Numbered from the stretch's first letter, positions 1 to 5,961 are shown. The stretch: DNA of 5,963 nt from Pseudomonadota bacterium (GCA_023419875.1 JAEZXM010000199.1:1-5963); one strand, 5' to 3'. A program made the numbers and translations. Notes: generated by a model not told the origin, from the letters alone.

Positions 1-3000
1 GCGCCCGGCCGCGCCGAGGGCGCGCCGGCGGAGGGCCCCGAGATCAAGATCCGCGACACTGCCCCCGGCGCGCCGGAGGTGGCGCTCGAGCCCGCCCGGC
101 CGCAGCGGATGATCCCGCTCCGGGCGCACATCGTGCGCCCCGCGACCGACGCCGACGGGGACAAGGTCTCCTATCGTTTCGAGTGGCTGGTGGACGGCGT
201 GCCGATCGGCGTCACCGGCGAGAACCTGCCGGGCGAGAAGCTCCGCAAGGGCGCGCTGGTGGGCGTGCGCGTGGTGGCGACCGACGGCGAGCTCGAGGGC
301 CCCGCGGCGCTCGCCCTGGCGCGCGTGGCCGACACGGCGCCGGGGCCGGTCCAGATCGCGCTCGAGCTCGATCGGCCCCGCCGCAGCGACCCCCTCCGCG
401 TGAAGATCGTGACGCCCGCGACGGACGTGGACGAGGATGCCGTCGGCTACGAGTACCGCTGGTCCGTGGCGGGCTCGCGGCTCAACCTGCCCCTCGCCTC
501 GGCCGAGTTGCCCACGGGCCTCTTCGCCAAGCATCAAAAGGTCAGGGTGGAGGTGAACGCGACCGACGGCGAGCTGCCCGGACCGGTCACCTCCGTCGAA
601 GCGACCGTGGTGAACTCGGCGCCGACCGCGCCGGCGGTCGCGATCCTCCCGGCGGCGCCGCGGAAGGGCGAGCCGCTCCGGGCGGTGATCAACGCCGCCG
701 CGGTGGACGCGGACGAGGACGCGATCTCCTACCGGTTCGTCTGGAAGAAGAACGGGCAGCCCTTCGCCGGCGCGAAGTCCGGCGGCCGGGAGATCCCGGG
801 GACGGCGGTGGCGCGCGACGACCGGTTCGAGGTCGCGGTGGTCGCGACCGACGGCGAGGCGGACGGGCCCGCGGCGAGCGCCGCGGTGCAGGTGGTGAAC
901 ACGCCGCCCGTGCCGCCGGTCGTGGTCATCGAGCCGCGCCGTCCCATCGGCGGCCAGGCGCTCAAGCTGGTGATCCTCGAGCCCGCGCGCGACGCCGACG
1001 GTGACACGGTGGCGCTCACCATCGCCTGGACCCGCGACGGCAAGCCCACCGGGACGGGTGAGGCGGCGCTCCCGGCGAGCGCCTTCCGGAAGCACGAGAC
1101 GGTGCGCGTGACGGTCACGCCGCGCGATCCGCTGGAGACCGGCCCTGCGACGACCGACGAGGTCCTCGTGGCCGACGCCCCGCCGGGCGCGCCCGCCGTC
1201 GCCTTCACCCGAGAGAAGCCGACCGTGGGCGCGCCGCTCGAGGTGCAGGTGACGAAGCCCGCGCCCGACGCGGACGGCGATCCGATCACCTACCGCTATC
1301 GCTGGCTGCGCGACGGTGCGCCTGTGTCCGTGCCGGACGGGACCGCCGAGTCCCGGCGAGCGCCCTTCTGGACGTCGCTGGCGCGCGTGCCCGTGGCGGA
1401 GCTGGCCAAGGGCCAGCGCTGGGAGGTCCAGGTCCAGCCCCACGACGGCGAGCAGCACGGGCCGGTGGTGTCGGCCCACGTGACGATCGTGAACACGCCG
1501 CCGCCCGCGCCGGTCATGCGGTTCGTCCCCGAGCGGCCCCGCCGCGTGGACGGGCTGGCGGTGCGCGGGCAGCAGACGCCGGACGCCGACGGGGACATCA
1601 TCACCTACCGGTACGTCTGGACCCGGAACGGCTCGCGCTTCGAGGCGCCGCCCGAGCAGGCGATGATCCCGCGCGGCGTCGCGCGGCGCGGGGAACGGTG
1701 GGAGGTGGTGGCGATCGGCAACGACGGCGAGGCCGACAGCCCACCGGCCCGCGTCGAGGCGGTGATCGCCGACACCCCGCCGGGCGCGGCCGCCGTCAGC
1801 CTGTGCGACGGTTCGGTCCCCTCCGGCACCGTGCCCGAGGCCAAGCTCTCGCAGCCCGCCGTGGACCCGGACGGCGATTCGGTCGTTTATCACTATCAGT
1901 GGACGCTCAACGGTTCGGTCGTCCCGGCCGCCAAGGGGATGACGCGCTTCGCCGCCCAGCCGCTCCGCAAGCACGACCTGCTCCGGGTGGACGTGACGCC
2001 GTTCGACGGCGAGCTCGCCGGCCCGGTGGCGACGGCGGAGTGCCACGTGGTGAACACGCCGCCCGGTCCGCCCATGGTGGCGCTCGATCCCGTCGAGGCG
2101 ACGGCGGACAGCGGCGTGCAGGTGGTGGTGCGTCGGCCGGCCGCCGACCGCGACGGCGATCCCGTCTCCTACCAGTATGCGTGGACCCGCGACGGCATCG
2201 CGGCGCCGTTCCATACCGCGACCATCCCCCCCGGCACCCTCCGCCACGGCGAGCTCTGGCGCGTCGAGGTGACGCCCTTCGACGGCGAGCACGCGGGCGA
2301 GCCGGTGGTGGCCCAGGGCACCGTGAAGAACACCCTGCCGGCCACGCCGGTGGCGGTGGTGGTCCCGGAGATCGCCGGCGTGGGCCAGCAGCTCACCTGC
2401 CAGGCCCGGTCCGCGGCCCAGGACGCCGACGGCGAGCCGGTCACGCTCCACTATTCGTGGTACCGGAACGGCCAGCCCGTGCCGGTGGCGGACGGCAGCC
2501 CGGTCCTCCCGGCCGGCAACGTCCGCCGCGGCGAGCGGTGGCGGTGCGAGGTCTGGGGCACCGACGGCACGGCCGAGGGTGTTCGCGGCGGCGCGGAGGT
2601 CACGATCCGCAACACCGCCCCGACCGCACCGGAGGTCAAGATCGAGCCGGATCGCCCGAAGCGGCGGGAGACGCTCACCTGCCGGATCTCGACGCCCTCG
2701 GTGGACCGCGACGGCGATCCGATCACCTACGCCTACGCGTGGATGCGGAACGGCAAGGCGATGCCGCCCGGCCCGGATCCGGCGCGCGTGGACGCGAGCC
2801 GTCTCACCAAGGGTGAGCGCTGGCGCTGCGCGGCGACGCCCAGCGACGGCTCGGCGGCGGGGCCCGCCGGCACCGCGGACCAGGTGGTGCAGAACACGCC
2901 GCCCGGTCCGGCGCGCGTGCGGCTCACGCCGGCCGCGCCGCGTGCCGGCCAGACCCTCCGCTGCGAGATCACGGGCAAGAGCGAGGACGTGGACGGCGAT

Positions 3001-3210
3001 CCCGTCCGGTACCGGTTCATCTGGGTGCGGAACGACGCTGCGCAGCCGTTCGCCTCCAGCTCCCAGGACGTCCCCGGGCGGCTGGTGAAGGCCGGCGACC
3101 GGTGGCGCTGCCGGGTCGTGCCGACGGACGGGATCGACGACGGCGCCGAGACCGCGAGCGAGGAGCTCACCGTGCCGGAGACCGCCGACCAGGGACCGGC
3201 GGGGAGCTGA
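1..3210 (+). CDS. Giant tandem Ig/cadherin-like repeat protein, probably extracellular (5' end missing)
   Basis: The reading frame is open from the first base and ends with TGA at 3208-3210, giving 1069 visible codons. The start is upstream of the window: the first 18 codons already read as the tail of a preceding repeat. A GTG at 79 lies inside a repeat and is not a credible start. The visible protein is almost entirely 11 tandem domains of about 92-95 residues. Each has an N-terminal NTPPGxP linker, a DxDGD acidic motif, a YxYxW strand, an RNG/RDG turn, a GExWRV strand and a DGE motif. This resembles bacterial Ig-like/cadherin-like beta-sandwich repeats, with the acidic motif possibly binding calcium; the exact family is not certain. 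After the last domain come about 13 mostly polar residues with no LPXTG-like motif and no terminal hydrophobic helix, so any anchor must be N-terminal. Location outside the cell and an adhesin, matrix or scaffold role are inferred from architecture and from the neighbouring polysaccharide-export genes. Confidence 0.93.
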   Translation, partial: APGRAEGAPAEGPEIKIRDTAPGAPEVALEPARPQRMIPLRAHIVRPATDADGDKVSYRFEWLVDGVPIGVTGENLPGEKLRKGALVGVRVVATDGELEGPAALALARVADTAPGPVQIALELDRPRRSDPLRVKIVTPATDVDEDAVGYEYRWSVAGSRLNLPLASAELPTGLFAKHQKVRVEVNATDGELPGPVTSVEATVVNSAPTAPAVAILPAAPRKGEPLRAVINAAAVDADEDAISYRFVWKKNGQPFAGAKSGGREIPGTAVARDDRFEVAVVATDGEADGPAASAAVQVVNTPPVPPVVVIEPRRPIGGQALKLVILEPARDADGDTVALTIAWTRDGKPTGTGEAALPASAFRKHETVRVTVTPRDPLETGPATTDEVLVADAPPGAPAVAFTREKPTVGAPLEVQVTKPAPDADGDPITYRYRWLRDGAPVSVPDGTAESRRAPFWTSLARVPVAELAKGQRWEVQVQPHDGEQHGPVVSAHVTIVNTPPPAPVMRFVPERPRRVDGLAVRGQQTPDADGDIITYRYVWTRNGSRFEAPPEQAMIPRGVARRGERWEVVAIGNDGEADSPPARVEAVIADTPPGAAAVSLCDGSVPSGTVPEAKLSQPAVDPDGDSVVYHYQWTLNGSVVPAAKGMTRFAAQPLRKHDLLRVDVTPFDGELAGPVATAECHVVNTPPGPPMVALDPVEATADSGVQVVVRRPAADRDGDPVSYQYAWTRDGIAAPFHTATIPPGTLRHGELWRVEVTPFDGEHAGEPVVAQGTVKNTLPATPVAVVVPEIAGVGQQLTCQARSAAQDADGEPVTLHYSWYRNGQPVPVADGSPVLPAGNVRRGERWRCEVWGTDGTAEGVRGGAEVTIRNTAPTAPEVKIEPDRPKRRETLTCRISTPSVDRDGDPITYAYAWMRNGKAMPPGPDPARVDASRLTKGERWRCAATPSDGSAAGPAGTADQVVQNTPPGPARVRLTPAAPRAGQTLRCEITGKSEDVDGDPVRYRFIWVRNDAAQPFASSSQDVPGRLVKAGDRWRCRVVPTDGIDDGAETASEELTVPETADQGPAGS
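55..3171 (+). repeat. Eleven tandem protein-domain repeats (about 280 bp period)
   Basis: Taking the (N/D)TxPxxP linker as the first residue, domains start at 55, 331, 613, 898, 1174, 1492, 1771, 2053, 2329, 2611 and 2893. The first Asp of each DxDGD motif is at 148, 424, 706, 991, 1267, 1582, 1864, 2146, 2422, 2704 and 2986. The spacing is therefore 92-95 codons, except 105 between the fifth and sixth. Bases 1-54 are the end of an earlier, incomplete domain. The acidic motif varies: domains 2 and 3 have DED in place of DGD, and domain 9 has DGE. Domain 4 lacks the YxYxW tyrosines and its DGE motif. Short stretches of near-identical DNA recur, for example around 1273 and 2710 and around 2053 and 2893, but the copies are otherwise well diverged, so this is an old array rather than a recent expansion. 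Confidence 0.92.
2329..3171 (+). other. C-terminal three domains with Ig-like Cys-Trp-Cys pattern
   Basis: Domains 9, 10 and 11 each have a Cys in the early strand (LTC, LTC, LRC; codons at 2398, 2680, 2962) and a Cys in the WRC motif (codons at 2545, 2827, 3109). The separation is exactly 49 residues in all three, with the conserved YxW tryptophan between them. This order matches the B-strand Cys, C-strand Trp and F-strand Cys of classical immunoglobulin folds. Domains 1-6 and 8 have no cysteine. Disulfide formation is inferred; the cysteines and their spacing are read directly. Confidence 0.8.
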
Positions 3211-3248
3211 GGGTGCGAGCGAGGTGGGAGAGCGTGCGAAAGTGGCAC

Positions 3249-3270
3249 CTCGGGCGCCCGGGCGACCGAG
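3249..3270. promoter_or_regulatory. 22-bp imperfect dyad upstream of a promoter
   Basis: The left arm CTCGGGCGCCC and right arm GGGCGACCGAG are reverse complements except for one mismatched pair, so 20 of 22 bases are symmetric. It lies 38 nt after the stop codon of the repeat protein and 11 nt before the TTGACT -35 box. It could be an operator, or the stem of a terminator for the upstream gene. No T-tract follows, which argues against a classical intrinsic terminator. In such GC-rich DNA a chance origin is possible. Confidence 0.4.
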
Positions 3271-3281
3271 AGTTCGCCGCG

Positions 3282-3310
3282 TTGACTGGTAGGAGGAACC
3301 TCTGTACGCT
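3282..3310 (+). promoter_or_regulatory. Sigma-70-type promoter for the small exported protein and the beta-barrel
   Basis: TTGACT (3282-3287) and TACGCT (3305-3310) are separated by exactly 17 nt. The -35 box matches the consensus at five of six positions and the -10 box at four of six, including the key TA and final T. The expected transcription start is near 3317, about 34 nt before the GTG start at 3351. No comparable promoter is visible in the 77-nt gap before the barrel gene, so this one probably drives both genes. Confidence 0.6.
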
Positions 3311-3338
3311 CAAGGGGTTCGGCACTTTCCCCTTCTCC

Positions 3339-3343
3339 GGGAG
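3339..3343 (+). promoter_or_regulatory. Ribosome binding site that decides the GTG start at 3351
   Basis: GGGAG lies 7 nt before the GTG at 3351. Upstream in-frame start codons (such as GTG 3213 and GTG 3234) lack this site, lie upstream of the predicted promoter, and would place a long Arg-rich segment ahead of the signal peptide. Confidence 0.6.
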
Positions 3344-3350
3344 CGCCAAG

Positions 3351-3962
3351 GTGACCCTCCGAATCGCCCTCATCGGCCTCCTGCTGGCGCCGGTCCCGGG
3401 TCTCGCCGCGCCGCCCGCCGGCACGCCCGGCCAGGTGACGGCGATCCCCCCGGCGGCTCCCCGGGCCGGTCCGGTGCGGATGACGCCCGACGAGGCGGCC
3501 CGGATCCCGGACTCGAAGAAGGTCGAGCTCGCCGACCAGAACGTCCGGACCATCCGGAAGGCGGTGGACCGCGTGGCGGGCCGGTCCGACGACGCCCGGA
3601 AGGAGCGCGACGTCGGCAAGCTCAACTGCCTGAATGCACAGCTCACGCAGATGCGCGGCCTCGCCAAGGTGGCGGTCCAGGCGAACGAGGCCCTGGTGGC
3701 CGCCGTCGGGAAGAAGGATTCCGCCACCGCCAACACCCAGTTCGCGCGCGTGGTGATCGCCGCGGACAAGGTCGCGCGCATGGGGGGCGAGGCGGACGTC
3801 TGCCTCGGACAGCTCGCGTTCCTCATGGACGGAAGGACGACCGTCGAGGTCGAGCAGCCGGAGGGGCTGCCCGGGCGCGACGTCACGCTGCGTGAGCCGC
3901 CGCCCAGGCCGCTCGCGACGCCGCCGATCATCCGGCCGGTCGCGGCGAGCCCGTTCGAGTGA
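3351..3962 (+). CDS. Exported 203-aa protein of unknown function, helical with two Cys and a Pro-rich tail
   Basis: I cannot assign this to a named family. The GTG start at 3351 is chosen because it has a well-spaced GGGAG site and opens directly into a signal peptide: residues 1-20 have an Arg followed by a Leu-rich core ending GLAA. There is no lipobox Cys, so a soluble periplasmic or secreted protein is expected. Residues 21-45 are Pro/Ala-rich and probably disordered. Residues 54-160 are rich in Lys, Asp, Glu, Ala and Val and look mainly alpha-helical. Two cysteines (C93 in a KLNCLN context, C151 in a DVCLGQ context) could form a disulfide. A TVEVEQPE stretch and a Pro-rich tail (170-203) end the protein. 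The beta-barrel gene follows after 77 nt without an obvious promoter, so the two are probably co-transcribed. A role as an accessory of the polysaccharide export apparatus is inferred from context only. Confidence 0.85.
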   Translation: MTLRIALIGLLLAPVPGLAAPPAGTPGQVTAIPPAAPRAGPVRMTPDEAARIPDSKKVELADQNVRTIRKAVDRVAGRSDDARKERDVGKLNCLNAQLTQMRGLAKVAVQANEALVAAVGKKDSATANTQFARVVIAADKVARMGGEADVCLGQLAFLMDGRTTVEVEQPEGLPGRDVTLREPPPRPLATPPIIRPVAASPFE

Positions 3963-4039
3963 CGCACGACGCATCTCGGAACACGCCGGGATCGCGAGAC
4001 AGACGCCGCCGGCTGCGGATCGCCGGGGAAGGGGAGAGA
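3963..4039 (+). other. 77-nt intra-operon gap
   Basis: No TTGAC-like -35 box is visible. There is only a weak inverted pair (TCTCG 3974-3978 and CGAGA 3995-3999), too short to call a terminator. The gap ends in a purine-rich ribosome binding region. Its content fits simple transcriptional linkage of the genes on either side. Confidence 0.4.
4031..4036 (+). promoter_or_regulatory. Ribosome binding site of the beta-barrel gene
   Basis: GGGGAG sits in a purine-rich run (4025-4040). It is 3 nt before ATG 4040, 6 nt before GTG 4043 and 9 nt before ATG 4046. Spacing alone slightly favours one of the later starts; the signal peptide is intact with any of them. Confidence 0.5.
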
Positions 4040-5275
4040 ATGGTGATGGGGAGGACCGGACGGCGAGCCCTGGCGGCCCTTCTCGCCCTCGCGCTGGCGC
4101 CAGCCGCGGAGGCGGGCCCGGGCAACGGAATCCGCCTGGGAGGGAGCACCGCGCGCCTGCACCCGTACGTCGAGCTCGAAGGGCGCTACGACTCGAACCT
4201 CTCCTTCACCGATCTGGCGGCGAAGCAGTCGGGCTTCGTCCTCCACGTCCGGCCGGGCCTCGCGCTCGAATCCCCGTCCGACTCGGCCGCGGTGGACTTC
4301 CGCGCGCACCTCGACTGGGCGCAGTACTTCGGTGACGAGTCCGACCTCTCGCGCCTCTACGCCGACGCGGCGCTCGCCGTGGGGCTCAACCGGAAGGGCA
4401 GCCTCGGCCTGGAGCTCACCGACACCTTCCGCCGCACGGCCTCGACGCAGAACCTGATCCTCGGGTTCGCGGTCGTCTCCAACACCAACGAGCTCGAGGT
4501 GAGCGTTCCGTACCGGCCCGGCGGCGGCGCATTCGTCACCTCGCTCAACGCGAGCTGGCGCCTCGAGACGTTCGAGCCGTTCTTCTCGGGCAGCCTCTGC
4601 ACCTCGCCGACGACCGTGTGCGACCCCGACGCGCTGGCGGAGCTCGACTACAGCGACGTGACCGGCGGCCTCGACATCCGGTGGAAGTTCCTGCCCAAGA
4701 CGGCGGTGGTCGTGCAGGGCGAGTACTGGATGCGGATCCCGTCGAGCTCCCTCGCCGGGGCCGACATCTCCGGCTATCGCGCATGGGGCGGGGTGGCCGG
4801 CCTCTTCTCCGCCCACCTCGCGGGCACGGTGAAGGGCGGGTACGGATCGGCGTCGATGGACCCGGGCTCGATCTCGAGCTGGCTCGCGAACGCCGAGATC
4901 GAGTGGATCCCGCTCGAGACGGCGTCGCTGAAGCTCGGCTACATCCACGACTTCGGCGCCGATCTCGGCCCGAGCGGCGGCTTCACGAGCCATCGCGGGT
5001 ACGTGGACGGGAGGGTGCTGCTCGCCGCCCGCTACACCGCACAGCTCGCCGCCTCCTACGAGCGCCGCGCGTACGAGGAGGCGAGCGACGTCGAGGCGGC
5101 CGATCTCCTCTCCGTCACGCCCTCCATCGACCTCTCGCTCGCCCGCTGGCTCACCGCGGGGGCCGGGGTCACGTACACCCGGCGAACCTCGGACCTCGCG
5201 CCGCTCGTCCCCCCGCTCCCCGGTTTCGAGTTCTCGAAGACCGAGGTGTTCCTCCGGGTGCGCGGGACGTACTGA
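4040..5275 (+). CDS. Outer-membrane beta-barrel protein, probable polysaccharide export pore (EpsX-like)
   Basis: The product is 411 aa from ATG 4040; ATG 4046 would give 409 aa. The frame is open further up to an ATG at 3959, but that start would overlap the upstream gene's stop and add an Arg-rich leader before the signal peptide. Residues 1-25 form a Sec signal peptide (GRTGRR, Leu/Ala core, then AEA before Gly26). The mature part alternates polar and hydrophobic residues in amphipathic strands with aromatic girdles. It begins with YVELEGRYDSN, a pattern seen in beta-barrel porin-2-like proteins. By eye I count about 18 strands. The last strand (EVFLRVRGTY) ends in an aromatic residue, as expected for BAM-dependent assembly. 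C187 and C194 could close a loop by disulfide. In M. xanthus, an 18-stranded barrel (EpsX) encoded beside a short OPX protein (EpsY) forms the export path across the outer membrane; the next gene here is such a short OPX protein. The barrel assignment is strong; the export role is inferred from context. Confidence 0.9.
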   Translation: MVMGRTGRRALAALLALALAPAAEAGPGNGIRLGGSTARLHPYVELEGRYDSNLSFTDLAAKQSGFVLHVRPGLALESPSDSAAVDFRAHLDWAQYFGDESDLSRLYADAALAVGLNRKGSLGLELTDTFRRTASTQNLILGFAVVSNTNELEVSVPYRPGGGAFVTSLNASWRLETFEPFFSGSLCTSPTTVCDPDALAELDYSDVTGGLDIRWKFLPKTAVVVQGEYWMRIPSSSLAGADISGYRAWGGVAGLFSAHLAGTVKGGYGSASMDPGSISSWLANAEIEWIPLETASLKLGYIHDFGADLGPSGGFTSHRGYVDGRVLLAARYTAQLAASYERRAYEEASDVEAADLLSVTPSIDLSLARWLTAGAGVTYTRRTSDLAPLVPPLPGFEFSKTEVFLRVRGTY

Positions 5276-5289
5276 GAGCAAACGGCCCG

Positions 5290-5305
5290 CGGGGCGATCG
5301 CCCCG
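5290..5305. promoter_or_regulatory. Perfect 16-bp palindrome between the barrel and OPX genes
   Basis: CGGGGCGATCGCCCCG is fully self-complementary. It lies 14 nt after the barrel stop codon and ends 5 nt before the TTGACT -35 box. It could be an operator for a dimeric regulator or a hairpin at the end of the upstream transcript. No T-run follows, so it is not a standard intrinsic terminator. Its position mirrors the dyad at 3249-3270, although the core sequence differs. Confidence 0.45.
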
Positions 5306-5310
5306 GCCGG

Positions 5311-5339
5311 TTGACTCGCCCCCCGGCGTTCGGTACTGA
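5311..5339 (+). promoter_or_regulatory. Promoter-like element in front of the OPX gene
   Basis: TTGACT (5311-5316) is followed after exactly 17 nt by TACTGA (5334-5339). The -35 box and spacing are the same as in the promoter at 3282-3310; the -10 box is weaker, keeping TA but not the final T. Transcription would begin near 5346, only about 4 nt before the ATG, giving a nearly leaderless message. The only Shine-Dalgarno-like sequence (GAGG, 5338-5341) overlaps the -10 box and would be missing from that transcript. It would be usable on a read-through message from the barrel gene. Confidence 0.45.
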
Positions 5340-5349
5340 GGTCGCCACC

Positions 5350-5961
5350 ATGGCCCGCCAGGCAACAGCCCTCCTCGTCGCGACGGCGGCGCTCCTCGCC
5401 GCCTGCGGGCACGGCGGCGCCGCGAGCGCCGGGGCCGGCACCGAGGTGGTCGCCCCCGAGACCCCGCCGATCGCATCGACGCTGGGTGCGGGCGACGTCA
5501 TCGAGGTGCGCGTCTTCCAGGAGCCGGAGCTCTCCGGCGTCTACCAGGTGGGCGCGCAGGGGGATGTCGTCTTCCCGCTCTGCAAGGCGGTCGCCGTCGG
5601 CGGCCTCACCGCCAACGGCGCGGCCGACGCGATCCGGAGCTGCCTCGCCGCGAAGTACATGCGCGACCCGCAGGTCTCCGTGCTCGTGAAGGAGTACAAC
5701 TCGAAGAAGATCTTCGTCTTCGGCGAGGTCCAGAAGCCGGGGACCTTCCCGTATCAGGACGGCATGTCGGTGGTGCAGGCGGTGACGCTCGCGGGCGGGT
5801 TCACCAAGACCGCCGCCCAGAACTCCACCTCCGTCACCCGGCGTGTGGGCGGGAACGAGAAGAAGATCAAGGTGAGCGTGCAGGACATCGCGCTCGGCAA
5901 GGCGGTCAACTTCACGCTCCAGCCGGGCGACATCGTGTACGTGCCCGAGAGCCTGTTCTGA
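5350..5961 (+). CDS. Short OPX lipoprotein: Wza/EpsY-like outer-membrane polysaccharide export protein
   Basis: The product is 203 aa from ATG 5350 to TGA 5959-5961. This start gives a lipoprotein signal peptide with lipobox LAAC and acylated Cys19; earlier in-frame codons belong to the shadow of the barrel gene. After a low-complexity linker, residues about 45-114 form the polysaccharide export (PES, Poly_export) domain: LGAGDVIEVRVF at the start, then the GDVVFPL region, ending RDPQVSVLVKEY. Residues about 119-198 form an SLBB domain, with IFVFGEVQKPGTF, LAGGF and the closing PGDIVYVPE. The protein ends five residues later. E. coli Wza, at nearly 380 aa, has further SLBB material and a C-terminal amphipathic helix that crosses the outer membrane; this protein has neither. 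It therefore probably forms a periplasmic ring under the outer membrane that passes polysaccharide to a separate pore, most simply the barrel encoded just upstream. C78 and C98 in the PES domain could form a disulfide. Family assignment is firm; the exported polymer cannot be told. Confidence 0.95.
   Translation: MARQATALLVATAALLAACGHGGAASAGAGTEVVAPETPPIASTLGAGDVIEVRVFQEPELSGVYQVGAQGDVVFPLCKAVAVGGLTANGAADAIRSCLAAKYMRDPQVSVLVKEYNSKKIFVFGEVQKPGTFPYQDGMSVVQAVTLAGGFTKTAAQNSTSVTRRVGGNEKKIKVSVQDIALGKAVNFTLQPGDIVYVPESLF

Noticed and set aside
79..81. GTG as a start codon of the repeat protein.
   Set aside because: The same frame is open back to base 1 and encodes repeat-family residues (end of one domain and an NTPPG-like linker), so the gene begins outside the window.
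55..3171. The regular periodicity as a CRISPR or other DNA-level repeat array.
   Set aside because: The period of about 280 bp is conserved at protein level with DNA divergence between copies, and the units are coding domains in one frame.
3291..3296. A perfect AGGAGG Shine-Dalgarno sequence.
   Set aside because: No ATG, GTG or TTG follows at a usable distance, and the site lies in the spacer between the -35 and -10 boxes, so it is probably not in the mRNA.
3312..3334. Inverted repeat AAGGGG / CCCCTT with an 11-nt loop, as a possible riboswitch or attenuator stem.
   Set aside because: The left arm lies at or before the predicted transcription start, the stem is only 6 bp, and there is no T-tract.
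2733..3974. A 413-codon minus-strand open frame spanning the end of the repeat gene and the small exported protein.
   Set aside because: It is a GC-driven shadow: it overlaps a conserved repeat array and a signal-peptide gene on the other strand and has no recognisable features.
4618..5349. Upstream in-frame extension of the OPX open frame into the barrel gene.
   Set aside because: The extension is Arg/Gly/Pro-rich shadow sequence. A lipoprotein signal peptide begins exactly at ATG 5350, so the real start is there.
5344..5353. GCCACCATGG around the OPX start, identical to the eukaryotic Kozak consensus.
   Set aside because: Coincidence in GC-rich DNA. The gene encodes a bacterial lipoprotein and every surrounding feature is bacterial.
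3167..5476. A 769-codon open frame on the minus strand, rich in Arg, Gly and Pro.
   Set aside because: It runs antisense to three well-supported genes and has the composition expected when GC-rich codons are read in the wrong frame. It shows no domain motifs.
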